This document shows, piece by piece, positions 17,189 to 27,640 of a stretch of 64,000 nt of DNA. The notes under the pieces were generated by a model. The model did not search any database and was not told the DNA's origin. It worked only from the letters and a program-made list of their open reading frames with translations. The DNA is from Haloterrigena gelatinilytica (lineage in GTDB: Archaea > Halobacteriota > Halobacteria > Halobacteriales > Natrialbaceae). A program made the position numbers and the translations under genes. The stretch lies in assembly GCF_013342145.1 (NCBI RefSeq), contig NZ_JABUQZ010000001.1, positions 1,178,001-1,242,000 on the forward strand. The letters are read 5' to 3'. Each line of letters starts with the position of its first letter. Positions within the stretch are counted from its first letter, which is position 1.

Positions 17189-18347
17189 ACGACGCGGACT
17201 GGAACGACCTTCGATCGCAGTGTACGGCCCTCGAGTCCGGCGCACAGCTCCTGACGCCGCTGTCCGAGCGGCCGTTCCGAATCGAGACCGACGCCGAGGA
17301 CCGAATCGTCGTCCGCTTCGCGGACAGCACCGAGGAACGCCCGCTCTGGCGCGAGCAGTTCGGCGTCTTCGACGACCGGCTCGAGGACCAGGGAATGGCC
17401 GTCGACGATCTGCAGCCGGGCGTCGAACCCTACGCGGCGGTCCTCACGCTCTCCGACTCGTACGCCGTCGAGGGCGACACGATCGTCAGAGACGAGGACG
17501 CGACGGGCGGCGAGAGCCCGTTTCTCGTCTCGGCTGCCGACGCGCGAACGCCGTCTCGGCTGCCGACGCGCGCCCGCTCTGGCGCGAGCAGTTCGGCGTC
17601 TTCGACGACCGCTCGAGGACCAGGAATGGCCGTCGACGATCTGCAGCCGGGCGTCAGACCCTACGCGCAGCGTCCTCGCTCTCCGACTCGTACGCCGTCG
17701 AGGGCGACACGATCGTCAGAGACGAGGACGCGACGGGCGGCGAGAGCCCGTTTCTCGTCTCGGCTGCCGACGCGCGAACGCCGCCGGAGCGGCTCCACGA
17801 CGACGCCCTGCTGTTGGCCCACCTCGTCGAACACCTAGACGTCGACGACCACGGCGCCCTCGAGTCGCTCGATACCGAGTCCCTGACGGACTACTACGTC
17901 CTCGCCTCGGACGTCCAGCGCGGCGCCGACGGGGTCCGCGCGACGGCCCGAGACGAACTGCTCGAGCGGCTCGGGCCCGAGCAGGAACTGCACGGCCGCT
18001 TCGGGACCGTCCGGCGGACGACCCGCACGCGCCGCCGCCCGAAGGACGACGAGACCGTTCTCGCCGCGCTCGACGAGCGCGGGATCCCCCGCGAGTGGGT
18101 CCTCGGCGTCGACCCGGACAAACTCGACGTCGTGCTGTCGGTGACCGACCTCGAGGAGGACGCGGTGTTCGACGCCGAGGAGGACGTCTACGTCCAGAAG
18201 ATCGGCGTCGACGAGGACGAGAAGTACTCGCGGCTGCAGGGCCTGGCCGACCGCATCGACGAACTCGCGGACGCCGAGGGCGAGGCGCTCACCGACGACC
18301 TCGAGGCGATCGAGGAGCGCCTCGAGGAGGCGCTGACGGCGGGGTAG
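17185..18347 (+). pseudogene. Conserved hypothetical protein gene disrupted by a tandem duplication
   Basis: The gene starts MNDADWNDLRSQCTALESGA at 17185 and ends ...LEEALTAG at 18347, but the two ends are in different frames because of a 233-bp direct duplication (copies from 17338 and 17571). Removing one copy restores a single frame of about 309 residues. The C-terminal half is acidic, with DDAL-LAHLVEHLDVDDHG and a coiled-coil-like final helix. I do not recognise the family; no catalytic motif is visible. The second copy carries extra one-base gaps, suggesting decay or poor base calling. Confidence 0.6.
17338..17783 (+). repeat. 233-bp direct tandem duplication with indels in copy 2
   Basis: Copy 1 begins CGCCCGCTCTGGCGCGAG at 17338, copy 2 the same at 17571, and both end with GACGCGCGAACGCCG. 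Copy 2 lacks single bases relative to copy 1 (CCGGCTC against CCGCTC, AGGGA against AGGA) and has a scrambled GTCGAACCC/GTCAGACCC segment. Both copies lie inside the hypothetical gene. Confidence 0.85.
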
Positions 18348-18421
18348 TCGGCTCGGTCCGACGGTCGTAACCGCGAAATCCGATACCCGTTTCCGAGAGC
18401 CGGCCCTACCGGTCGGTAGCC

Positions 18422-19378
18422 ATGCGTTCCCGCTCGACGGGCACCCGCTTCCTGATGGTCGCCGTCGGCTGCCTGCTCCTCCTGACGTACCTCGGGGTCG
18501 CCGGGATCGGCTACCTGGCGCTCGCCGCCCTCTGGCGGGCGGCCCCCGACCCCGCGACGACCGCGCTCGTCGTCGTCGGAACCGGACTGCTGGTCGGCTA
18601 CCTGAGCTACCGGTTCGGCACGTCGGCGGTCCTCTCGCGGCTCGAGGCCGTCGAACTCCCGCGGTCGCGGGCCCCGAAGCTCTACTACCGACTCGACCGC
18701 CTCGAGGAACGGATGGGCGTCGACGCGCCGACGATCTACGTCGCTCAACTCCCGGCGCCCAACGCGTTCGCCATCGGCTCGGCGCGCAGCGGCGCGATCG
18801 TCCTCGACCGGTCGCTGCTTCGATTCCTGACCGTCGACGAACTCGAGGGGCTGCTCGCCCACGAGCTCGCCCACCTCGAGGGGTACGACGCGTTCGTCCA
18901 GACGCTGGCGCTGAGCGTGTTTCAGACGGTCGCCGGGCTCCTCGTTCTGCTGTGCTCGCCGCTCCTGTTGGCGATCGTCGGCGCCGCGCGGGCGATCGCG
19001 TTGATGCGCGGCCGCCCCGGCGCGTGGCCGCGCACGATCTTCGGTCGCCTCCTCCGGCGCCTCGAGCGCGGCGTCCAACTGGCGTTCCTGCTGGTGACCC
19101 TCGCCGTCCGCGCCCACTCGCGCCGGCGGGAGTACGCCGCCGACGACCGCGCGGCCGCGGTCACCGGGAACCCGCTCGCGCTCGCCCGCGCTCTTCGGAA
19201 GATCCAGCGCGTGGCCGATCCGCGCCGCGGGCTGCTCTCGCCGCTGTACGTGCACACCGAGGACGACGACTGGACGCGGCTCTTCTCGACGCACCCCGAC
19301 ACGAGCGAGCGGGTCGAACGGTTGGTCGAGCGGGCGCGGACCGGCTCGGCGAACGGCCGGTCGCAACGGGTTCAGTGA
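18422..19378 (+). CDS. M48-family (HtpX-like) membrane zinc metalloprotease
   Basis: 318 residues. Two N-terminal membrane helices (residues ~10-40 and 45-65) precede the protease domain; HELAH at 147-151 is the HExxH zinc site with GLLAHELAHLEGYDA around it, and RRREYAADDRAA about 85 residues later supplies the third ligand Glu. Further hydrophobic segments occur at about 160-190 and 215-230. FSTHPDTSERVERL is the conserved HPxxxxRI region. HtpX-like proteases degrade misfolded membrane proteins, with the active site facing the cytosol. Monocistronic by spacing. Confidence 0.92.
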   Translation: MRSRSTGTRFLMVAVGCLLLLTYLGVAGIGYLALAALWRAAPDPATTALVVVGTGLLVGYLSYRFGTSAVLSRLEAVELPRSRAPKLYYRLDRLEERMGVDAPTIYVAQLPAPNAFAIGSARSGAIVLDRSLLRFLTVDELEGLLAHELAHLEGYDAFVQTLALSVFQTVAGLLVLLCSPLLLAIVGAARAIALMRGRPGAWPRTIFGRLLRRLERGVQLAFLLVTLAVRAHSRRREYAADDRAAAVTGNPLALARALRKIQRVADPRRGLLSPLYVHTEDDDWTRLFSTHPDTSERVERLVERARTGSANGRSQRVQ

Positions 19379-19576
19379 GCGCCTCGAGACGGTTCGGACT
19401 AGCGAGAACGATATCGTAGCGGGGCCGGTGGAGACGTGGAAGCGGAGAGCGGCAACGACGATCGTCTCGAGCCGTTCGAGAACGCGTTTCGGGGCGATGA
19501 GTGACTATGGCGAACGAAATGGGTCAGCGCGAGAACTCGAGGACGGGACGCGACGGGATCGAACGGGACGACTCGT

Positions 19577-19843
19577 TCACACACCGGTCCAGCCGCACTC
19601 GACGCACCTGAGGACGCCGCCGTCGTCGATCGTCGTTCCCGAACAGGTCGGGCAGCAACTCACGCGCGTGCCGCCGTCGGTGACCGCGCGCTCGCGCGTC
19701 TGCTTGCGCTCGAGCTCGGCCGGCAGCGTCGGATGGCAACTCGCACAGACGCGCTCGGTTCGCCGATGGGTCATGGTCTCCGTTCGGGCTCGGTGCTCGA
19801 AGAGACGGGATACCTCGTCACCGCAGCGTTCGCATTCGACCAT
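19577..19843 (-). CDS. Small zinc-ribbon protein
   Basis: 88 residues starting MVECERCGDEVSRLFEHRA. Four Cys pairs are visible: CERC, CASC, CPTC (preceded by another Cys) and CVEC with a final GWTGV, giving two probable zinc ribbons separated by a charged linker. Such small proteins are common in haloarchaea and are thought to mediate nucleic-acid or protein contacts, but no function is assigned. It is transcribed divergently from the GNAT gene. Confidence 0.78.
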   Translation of the reverse strand: MVECERCGDEVSRLFEHRARTETMTHRRTERVCASCHPTLPAELERKQTRERAVTDGGTRVSCCPTCSGTTIDDGGVLRCVECGWTGV

Positions 19844-20109
19844 TGTATGCGAACTATAACCACACTTCAGAATAAGTGTTTCCCATGTGTGGACATAATT
19901 CCCTATTCTCGACTAGCATGACTCCATATCCCCGGATCTATAGGACAAAGTCCCCATATACGGTGGCAGAATTGTTCGAACAGTTATCCGGACGGATGCA
20001 GCAGGGGATTCGATCGATGACGAGGAACCCCCGTTCGCGCTACGGGAGGCCGAATCGGGCGTCCGCGAACCCGCAAATACTTTTGGCTGCACGGGTCGTA
20101 CCTCGAATC

Positions 20110-20736
20110 ATGTACGTGCGGGACGCGAAAAACAGGGAAGAGGTCTGGTTGCTCGATCACATCGAGGCAATGGGGCTCGACGAGACGGCGTTCCGCTCGC
20201 GCGACTACGTCGTCGCGGTGGACGAAGCCTCCGGCGAGAAGGCCGGCTTCGGGCGGATTCGGATCCACAAAACCGACGGCGCTGCGTCGGCTAACGCCGA
20301 CTCCGATCGCGCCGGCGGGCGCGCGGACGACGTCTGCGAGCTGACCAGCATCGGCGTGCTCGAGGGCTGGCGCGAACAGGGCGTCGGCGCCCACGTCGTC
20401 GAACGGATCGTCGAGTACGCCGGCGACGAGGGGTTCGACACCGTCTACGCGCTGACCGGCGAGGGAGCCTACCTCGCCCAGTTCGGCTTCGAGCGCGTCG
20501 AGGAGTCGGAACTGCCGGCGGTGCTCCGGGATCGACTCGAGGACAAGCGCGACGGCGTCGATCCGGACGCCGTGCCGCTCACGATCGACGTCGATCGGTT
20601 CCGGATGCCCGACCGCCTCCGCGAGGCGTTCAAACGCGCTCCCGAGGGCCGCGAGGACGTGTCGAACGACGAATCGGCCGAGGACTTCGGGATCGACACC
20701 GAGTCGGCGACGTACAAGTACGATACGGGTCGGTAA
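20110..20736 (+). CDS. GNAT-family N-acetyltransferase
   Basis: 208 residues from MYVRDAKNREEVWLLD; the frame is open upstream to 19876 but lacks coding character there. The acetyl-CoA site is seen in ELTSIGVLEGWREQGVGAHV (V-x-x-x-x-R/Q-x-x-G-x-G/A pattern), followed by GFDTVYALTGEGAYLAQFGF, the conserved C-terminal beta-bulge with the GF motif. The protein continues with about 70 extra acidic residues. It transfers an acetyl group from acetyl-CoA to an amine on an unknown substrate. A low-complexity insertion (ASANADSDRAGGRADD) is present before the core motif. Confidence 0.85.
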   Translation: MYVRDAKNREEVWLLDHIEAMGLDETAFRSRDYVVAVDEASGEKAGFGRIRIHKTDGAASANADSDRAGGRADDVCELTSIGVLEGWREQGVGAHVVERIVEYAGDEGFDTVYALTGEGAYLAQFGFERVEESELPAVLRDRLEDKRDGVDPDAVPLTIDVDRFRMPDRLREAFKRAPEGREDVSNDESAEDFGIDTESATYKYDTGR

Positions 20737-20780
20737 CGCGTCGCGAAACGCCCCGGTCGCGCCGAGGATCGAGCGACGGC

Positions 20781-21017
20781 TCAGTTACGCCGATCGTGTA
20801 TCTGCTGTGGCTGCCTGTCGAACCCGTGGGCGAACGCGACCCACGCGATCGCGGAGACGGCGAGGATCGGCGGCAGGATCGCGAACCCCCACAGCGGATC
20901 CAGCCCCCAGCCGAGTAACAGGACGAGGTTCGCCACCCCGATCGCGAGAAACGGGGCGACGTACAGCGCCGCCCGACGGCGGTTTCGGTCGTCGTCGGTC
21001 GGTACCGGCGGCTCCAT
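20781..21017 (-). CDS. Small two-helix membrane protein
   Basis: 78 residues starting [19 protein letters not shown]. Two membrane spans are visible (about 19-38 and 43-66), flanked by a basic/acidic N terminus and an [15 protein letters not shown] tail. Upstream ATGs would extend through the mutase promoter and are rejected. I recognise no domain beyond a general haloarchaeal small membrane protein; function unknown. It is divergent from the methylmalonyl-CoA mutase gene. Confidence 0.7.
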   Translation of the reverse strand: MEPPVPTDDDRNRRRAALYVAPFLAIGVANLVLLLGWGLDPLWGFAILPPILAVSAIAWVAFAHGFDRQPQQIHDRRN

Positions 21018-21203
21018 ACCGGCCCTACTACGGCATCGCTGAAAAGCGGTCGTGCCGCGCCGAGTGACGGTCACGAAATCGGAGGTGTGTGCGGTGACGG
21101 CGCCGTCGCTCGAGACGATTCCGCCGGAGTCCCGTCGCGACTCGGGACGATACTGGCCGCCTTCATGAACCTTCAAGCCCCAGCCCGTCAATCAGTAACG
21201 ATA

Positions 21204-22889
<1,686 letters not shown>

Positions 22890-23065
22890 GGAACTGAACC
22901 CACGAGTTGATTCGAGTAACGCTACCGATGTGTCTCGAGTAACACTCGTTTACGGACGCTGCCGTCGGGCGGTTCAGAGGCAACACTCCGTTGTGCGGGG
23001 AACTCGGGGGAACGGTCGGCTCTGTTTATCCGAATATCGGCCGACAGCGATGCCGTGAGTTACCT

Positions 23066-25306
23066 ATGAGCGAGCGATCCGACGAGCGACTCGACGAGCG
23101 TCCGACCCCGGTATCCGAACCGCCGGTTGACGCCACTGGGACCTCCCGTCGCCGCCTGTTGCAGGCCGCGGCCGCCGCGGGCGGCGTCGTCGCGCTGGGC
23201 GATCTCGCGGCCGCCCAGGAGACCGAGACGATCGAACTGGGTGGCCAGACCAGCGGCTGGGAAGGCGTCGCGCCCGAGGACATCGCCGGCGAGACGAACC
23301 CGACGCTGGAACTCGAGGCCGGAACCGCCTACGAACTGACCTGGGAGAACCTCGACGGGCAACCCCACAATATCGTCATCGAGAGCGGCGAGGGAGAGGA
23401 ACTCGAGCGGACGGAACTCCTGACCGGGCAGGGCGAGACCCAGACGCTCGAGTTCGAGGCGACCGAGGAGATGGCCGAGTACTACTGCGAGCCCCATTCG
23501 GCGACGATGCGCGGGGATATCGAGATCGGCGGCGGGGGTGCAGGCGGGGCGGAGCAGGACGAAGCGACTGACGAGGAGGCCGCAGCATTCTTCGATCCCG
23601 GCGCGGAGATCGGCGTGCAGACGGTCGCAGAGGGGATGACCGCCCCGACGGACATGGCGGTCGCCGACGAGGAGCAGGAGCGATACTTCGTCGCCGACCA
23701 GACCGGCGAACTGTGGGTCGTCACGGGAGACGGCCTGCAGGACGAGCCGTTCCTCGACGTCAGCGACCGGATGCTCGAACTCGGAACCTTCCGGGGCGAG
23801 TACGCCGAAGGGACCCAAGACTACGACGAACGCGGACTGCTCGGGGTCGAGTTCCACCCCGACTTCGCCGAGAACGGACGATTCTTCGTCCGGTACAGCG
23901 CACCGCCGAACGAGGAGACCCCGGACCGCTGGAGCCACGTCTCGGTACTGTCCGAGTTCACGGTCGCGGACGACGGCTCGAGCGCCGATCCGGACTCCGA
24001 GCGTCGCCTCCTCGAGATTCAGTCCCCGCAGTACAACCACGTTGCCGGCCCGATGGCGTTCGGCCCCGACGGCTACCTCTACGTCCCGATGGGCGACGGC
24101 GGCGGCGCCAACGACGATATGCTCGGCCACGTCGACGACTGGTACGACGAGAACGACGGCGGGAACGGCCAGGACGTCAGCGAGAATCTCCTCGGAAGCG
24201 TCCTCCGACTCGACGTCGATCAGGAGGGCGAGGATCGACCGTACGGGATCCCCGAGGACAACCCGCTGGTCGACGAGGATAACGCGCTCCCCGAACACTA
24301 CGCGTGGGGCTTCCGAAACCCGTTCGGGATCTCCTTCGACAGCGACGGACGGCTGTTCGTCTCCGACGCCGGCCAGGACCTCTTCGAGGAAGCGAACCTC
24401 GTCGAGGCGGGCGGCAACTACGGCTGGAACGTCAAGGAGGGGACCCACTGCTTCAGCACGGAGAGCCCCAGCCAACCGCCGGAGGACTGCCCCGACTCGG
24501 CGCCCGACGAAGCGCCGTACGACGGACAGGAGCTACAGAATCCGATCGTCGAGTACCCACACGTCTACGAGGAACAGGTGGTCGGCATCACGATCATCGG
24601 CGGCCACGTCTACGAGGCCGGCGACATCGAGGACCTCGACGGGAAGTACGTCTTCGGCGACTGGACGGCCGATCCGGCACGACAGTCCCCGCAGGGGCGA
24701 ATCCTCGCCGCTTCGGAGCCGAGCGACGGCACCGGACAGACGACCGGTAACGGCGGCGGCAACCAGACCGAAGGGACGAGTCCCGACGACCAGGAGGATT
24801 CGGAGAACGTGACGCCCGGCGAGGGCGGGATCGAAGAGGGAGGCTTCGAGAACGAGACGAACGCGACCAATGAGACGAACGCGTCCAACGAGACGCCCGA
24901 CGACGGCGCGGCGGACGTCGGCGGTGGCGGCCAAGAGCAGGTCGTCCCGCGAGACGAGCTCTGGAACATGGAGGAACTCCAGCTCGCCGGCTCAGAAGAC
25001 GGCTCGTTCCCGTACTTCGTCCGGCAGTTCGGCCAAGACCTCGAGGGCAACGTGTACGTGCTCGCCAACCAGGTGGGCGTTCCGGAGGGCGACACGGGCA
25101 CGGTCTTCGAGATCGTCCCGCCGGGAGAGGGCGAGTCGCTGGAACCGCCCGCGGAGGACGAAGCGGTCGAATCCGGGGATCAGGCGGCCGACGAGAACGC
25201 GACCGAGGACACGCAGGACGAGCCGATCGCCGAGAACGCCACCGACGGTGAGAACGCGACCGACAACGAGACGCCGAGCGCGAACGAGACCAGCGACGGC
25301 GCCTGA
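23066..25306 (+). CDS. Secreted cupredoxin-glucose/sorbosone dehydrogenase fusion
   Basis: 746 residues with a twin-arginine signal (TSRRRLLQAAAAAGGVV, residues ~27-43). Residues ~55-155 are a plastocyanin-like cupredoxin: GQPHNIVIESG gives the first His and CEPHSATM the Cys-His-Met of a type 1 copper site. Residues ~180-590 are a PQQ-type glucose/sorbosone dehydrogenase beta-propeller (APTDMAVADEE, LLGVEFHPDF, YAWGFRNPFGISF, GGNYGWNVKEG, DLDGKYVFGDW). Asn/Glu/Thr-rich linkers follow, one splitting the last propeller blade, plus an acidic tail. Outside the cell it would oxidise a sugar or polyol and could hand electrons to its own copper domain; cofactor and acceptor are inferred. Confidence 0.88.
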   Translation: MSERSDERLDERPTPVSEPPVDATGTSRRRLLQAAAAAGGVVALGDLAAAQETETIELGGQTSGWEGVAPEDIAGETNPTLELEAGTAYELTWENLDGQPHNIVIESGEGEELERTELLTGQGETQTLEFEATEEMAEYYCEPHSATMRGDIEIGGGGAGGAEQDEATDEEAAAFFDPGAEIGVQTVAEGMTAPTDMAVADEEQERYFVADQTGELWVVTGDGLQDEPFLDVSDRMLELGTFRGEYAEGTQDYDERGLLGVEFHPDFAENGRFFVRYSAPPNEETPDRWSHVSVLSEFTVADDGSSADPDSERRLLEIQSPQYNHVAGPMAFGPDGYLYVPMGDGGGANDDMLGHVDDWYDENDGGNGQDVSENLLGSVLRLDVDQEGEDRPYGIPEDNPLVDEDNALPEHYAWGFRNPFGISFDSDGRLFVSDAGQDLFEEANLVEAGGNYGWNVKEGTHCFSTESPSQPPEDCPDSAPDEAPYDGQELQNPIVEYPHVYEEQVVGITIIGGHVYEAGDIEDLDGKYVFGDWTADPARQSPQGRILAASEPSDGTGQTTGNGGGNQTEGTSPDDQEDSENVTPGEGGIEEGGFENETNATNETNASNETPDDGAADVGGGGQEQVVPRDELWNMEELQLAGSEDGSFPYFVRQFGQDLEGNVYVLANQVGVPEGDTGTVFEIVPPGEGESLEPPAEDEAVESGDQAADENATEDTQDEPIAENATDGENATDNETPSANETSDGA

Positions 25307-25454
25307 GCCCGCCGTCGCCGCGTCGCTTCGGTTCGACGGTTCGATCCCGCTCGAGTCGACTCGAGCCACCCGCCGGGCCCATCCTCGAACCACAGCGATT
25401 GCGACTCTCTTTGCCGGCCCGGGGTTGATGGCTCACGACGTGAAACACGGAGCC

Positions 25455-26405
25455 ATGCGCGAGACCGTCTCGACAGCGACCGTTACCGCAGGGAACGCCG
25501 AGATTCCGGCGCTCGGATTCGGCACCGCCAGAATGACCGGCGACGAGTGCCGGCGGGCCGTCGAGACCGCACTCGAGGTCGGCTACCGACACGTCGACAC
25601 CGCCCAGATGTACGACAACGAGCGCGCCGTCGGCGAGGCCCTCGCCGCCAGCGGAGTCACCCGTGAGGACGAACGCAGTGAGTCCTCGGAGAAACGAGCG
25701 GGAGATGCGGGCTCCGAGCGAAGCGAGGATCCCGGTGAAGCGAGCGGTGAAACCGCGAGCGAGGAGCGACACGTGAGCCGCGAGGACGTCTTCGTCGTCA
25801 CCAAGGTCCACCCCGACAACGCCGCGCGCGACGACGTCCTCGCGTCGACCCGCGAGAGCCTCGAGCGACTCGGGCTCGAGGCGGTCGACCTCCTCTTGCT
25901 CCACGCGCCGAGCGACCGCGCGCCCCTCGAGGAAACGCTGGCCGCGATGAACGACCTCCAGGACGAGGGGGCCGTCGATCACGTCGGCGTCAGCAACTTC
26001 TCGGTCGAGCGACTCGAGTCCGCCCGCGAGCTGTCCGAGACGCCCATCGTCGCGAACCAGGTGAAGTACCACCCCTACCACCACCGGGACGACCTGCTCG
26101 AGTACTGCGTCGATCGCGACGTTTGCCTGACGGCGTACAGCCCGCTCGCGGAGGGGACCGTCCCGGGCGACGACCGGCTCGCCGAAATCGGCGAGCCCCA
26201 CGACAAGTCGGCGTCGCAGGTCGCGCTGCGCTGGCTCGTCCAGCAGCCCGGCGTGGCGGCGATTCCGAAGGCCTCGAGCCGCGAGCACATCGAAGCGAAC
26301 GCCGATATTTTCGACTTCGAACTCTCGAACGACGAGCTGGCGGCGGTCGCCGACGTCGGCGACGGCCTCTGGGATCAGGTGGCCGCGACGCTCGGACTGC
26401 GGTGA
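25455..26405 (+). CDS. Aldo/keto reductase with an inserted 39-residue repeat segment
   Basis: 316 residues from MRETVSTATVTAGNAEIP (ATG at 25428 is an alternative). Catalytic residues are all present: Asp and Tyr in GYRHVDTAQMYDNE, Lys in FVVTKVHPDN and His in LLLLHAPSD. SNFSVERLESAREL, NQVKYHPYH, YSPLAEGTV and IPKASSREHIEAN follow the standard NAD(P)H-dependent AKR barrel. Codons 73-111 (nt 25671-25787) are an extra hydrophilic Glu/Ser/Arg insertion between GVTRED and its near copy VSRED, in a loop before the catalytic Lys strand, so the fold may tolerate it. It reduces an unknown aldehyde or ketone. Confidence 0.9.
   Translation: MRETVSTATVTAGNAEIPALGFGTARMTGDECRRAVETALEVGYRHVDTAQMYDNERAVGEALAASGVTREDERSESSEKRAGDAGSERSEDPGEASGETASEERHVSREDVFVVTKVHPDNAARDDVLASTRESLERLGLEAVDLLLLHAPSDRAPLEETLAAMNDLQDEGAVDHVGVSNFSVERLESARELSETPIVANQVKYHPYHHRDDLLEYCVDRDVCLTAYSPLAEGTVPGDDRLAEIGEPHDKSASQVALRWLVQQPGVAAIPKASSREHIEANADIFDFELSNDELAAVADVGDGLWDQVAATLGLR
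25671..25787 (+). repeat. In-frame intergenic-type repeat inserted in the aldo/keto reductase gene
   Basis: 117 bases of purine-rich sequence built of GAACGCAGTGAG, GCGAAGCGAGGA and GCGAGCGGTGA motifs, flanked by short direct repeats of GAGGACG. Similar motifs occur in intergenic DNA at about 41280 and 26470-26570. It keeps the reading frame. Confidence 0.6.
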
Positions 26406-26747
26406 GAGGTCTCTCGGATCGAACGACCGGGAGGCGATCTCCGCACCGCTTCGATTACTCATCGTATGCGGTGGCGCGCGCTGAGCCGCGCGAGCGACGA
26501 GCGAGTCGCGGCTCAAAACTGCGCGAGGGACGAGGACCGCAGCGACTTCGGGGAGCGAGGACCGCAATCGGCTGGGGAGGGTGTGGCGATTCCCTGTTGC
26601 CACGATAGCAGAACGGTTCGGTTCGTCTTGGATCCGCGAGTGGGATCTACAATACCAACACTCGAGCGAACGCCGCAAGCCACGATCCGAGACGATTAAT
26701 TGTCCGGAATCCAAGCGCTATTTGTCGACCACGAGAAACGACCATCC
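26406..26747. other. Intergenic region with a haloarchaeal GCGAG-rich repeat
   Basis: About 340 bases without a gene. Positions 26466-26570 are rich in GCGCGCGCTGAG, GCGAGCGACGAGCGAG and GAGGACCGCAGCG, motifs characteristic of dispersed haloarchaeal repeats; the rest is unremarkable until the epimerase promoter. Confidence 0.45.
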
Positions 26748-27131
26748 ATGCACTTCGATCACGCAGGGATCGCGACCGAGGACGCACGAGAACTCGCCGC
26801 CCTGTACGGCGACCTCTTCGGCCTCGAGGTCGCCCACGAGGAGGAGTTCGACGGCATGCGCGTCGTCTTCCTCGAGACGGGCGACGGCTACTTCGAACTG
26901 CTCGAACCCCTCGAAGACGGCACCATTTCGCGCTATCTCGAGGACAACGGGGCCGGCATCCACCACCTCGCGCTCGCGACCGATGACGTGGAGGCGGCCC
27001 TCGAGACCGCGCGCGACCACGACGTCGCGTTGATCGACGACGATCCGCGGCCCGGCGCGTGGGGCCACTCGGTCGCGTTCCTCCACCCCAAGGACACCGG
27101 CGGGATTCTGATCGAACTCGTCGAACACTGA
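26748..27131 (+). CDS. mce: Methylmalonyl-CoA epimerase (VOC family)
   Basis: 127 residues from MHFDHAGIATEDARELAALY. The glyoxalase/VOC metal ligands are seen at HFDHAGIAT (His), HHLALATDDV (His after GAGI) and GGILIELVEH (Glu), with FFELLEP-like YFELLEPLEDGT in between. The enzyme interconverts (S)- and (R)-methylmalonyl-CoA so that the mutase can produce succinyl-CoA, matching the mutase gene at 21204. In the cytoplasm. Separated from the mutase by two unrelated oxidoreductases, so not in the same operon. Confidence 0.9.
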   Translation: MHFDHAGIATEDARELAALYGDLFGLEVAHEEEFDGMRVVFLETGDGYFELLEPLEDGTISRYLEDNGAGIHHLALATDDVEAALETARDHDVALIDDDPRPGAWGHSVAFLHPKDTGGILIELVEH

Positions 27132-27163
27132 GTAAAGCGGAACGAGGGGCGCCGAGTATCGGG

Positions 27164-27553
27164 CTACTCGAGTCGGTTCTCGCTCTCGCTCGGTTCGCCG
27201 CGGTCGACGTCGATGCGGTGGGGTTCCGGCCGTTCGCTCTCGCCGCTGTCGCTTCCGCCGACCGGAATCTTCGTCCGGAGGTCGCTGGCGAACGACTGAA
27301 CCTGATCGACCAGCGTCTCGACCTCCTCCGCGAACTCGTCGACGGTACGCTCGACGTAGTGGACGCGCCGGGCCGGAATCCGGCGGACGATATCCCGCCC
27401 CTCGTCGTCCTCGCCGGTCTTGATGATCCAGTGGTCCTGGAAGTAGGCGATGTGTTCGTTGGGCACCGACTTCCGGACGGTCTCGTCGGGTTCGTCGTAC
27501 ACGATCGTCGCCTCGCCGATGTCGCGCTCGAGTTCGAGGTCCTCGTCTACCAT
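27164..27553 (-). CDS. Conserved haloarchaeal hypothetical protein
   Basis: 129 residues, MVDEDLELERDIGEATIVYD. The core (VPNEHIAYFQDHWIIKTGED and RRIPARRVHYVERTVDEF) looks like a small beta-rich domain followed by an amphipathic helix (EFAEEVETLVDQVQSFASDL) and a disordered acidic tail. No known motif. It ends convergent with mce and its start lies 87 bases from the stop of the ferredoxin-reductase-like gene, in the same direction, so the two may be co-transcribed. Confidence 0.72.
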   Translation of the reverse strand: MVDEDLELERDIGEATIVYDEPDETVRKSVPNEHIAYFQDHWIIKTGEDDEGRDIVRRIPARRVHYVERTVDEFAEEVETLVDQVQSFASDLRTKIPVGGSDSGESERPEPHRIDVDRGEPSESENRLE

Positions 27554-27640
27554 AGCCGCGCTACCACGCGGGCGCGCGTAGACTCACTGCTTGCGAGCGA
27601 CCGGTCTTCCTTTTGAGCGTCGAACCCGACGCTCTCGACC

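Noticed and set aside
24594-26714. 706-codon minus-strand open frame
   Set aside because: It lies antisense to the sugar-dehydrogenase fusion and aldo/keto reductase genes, whose motifs are clear, and is low-complexity Arg/Ser. Such shadows are expected at this GC content.
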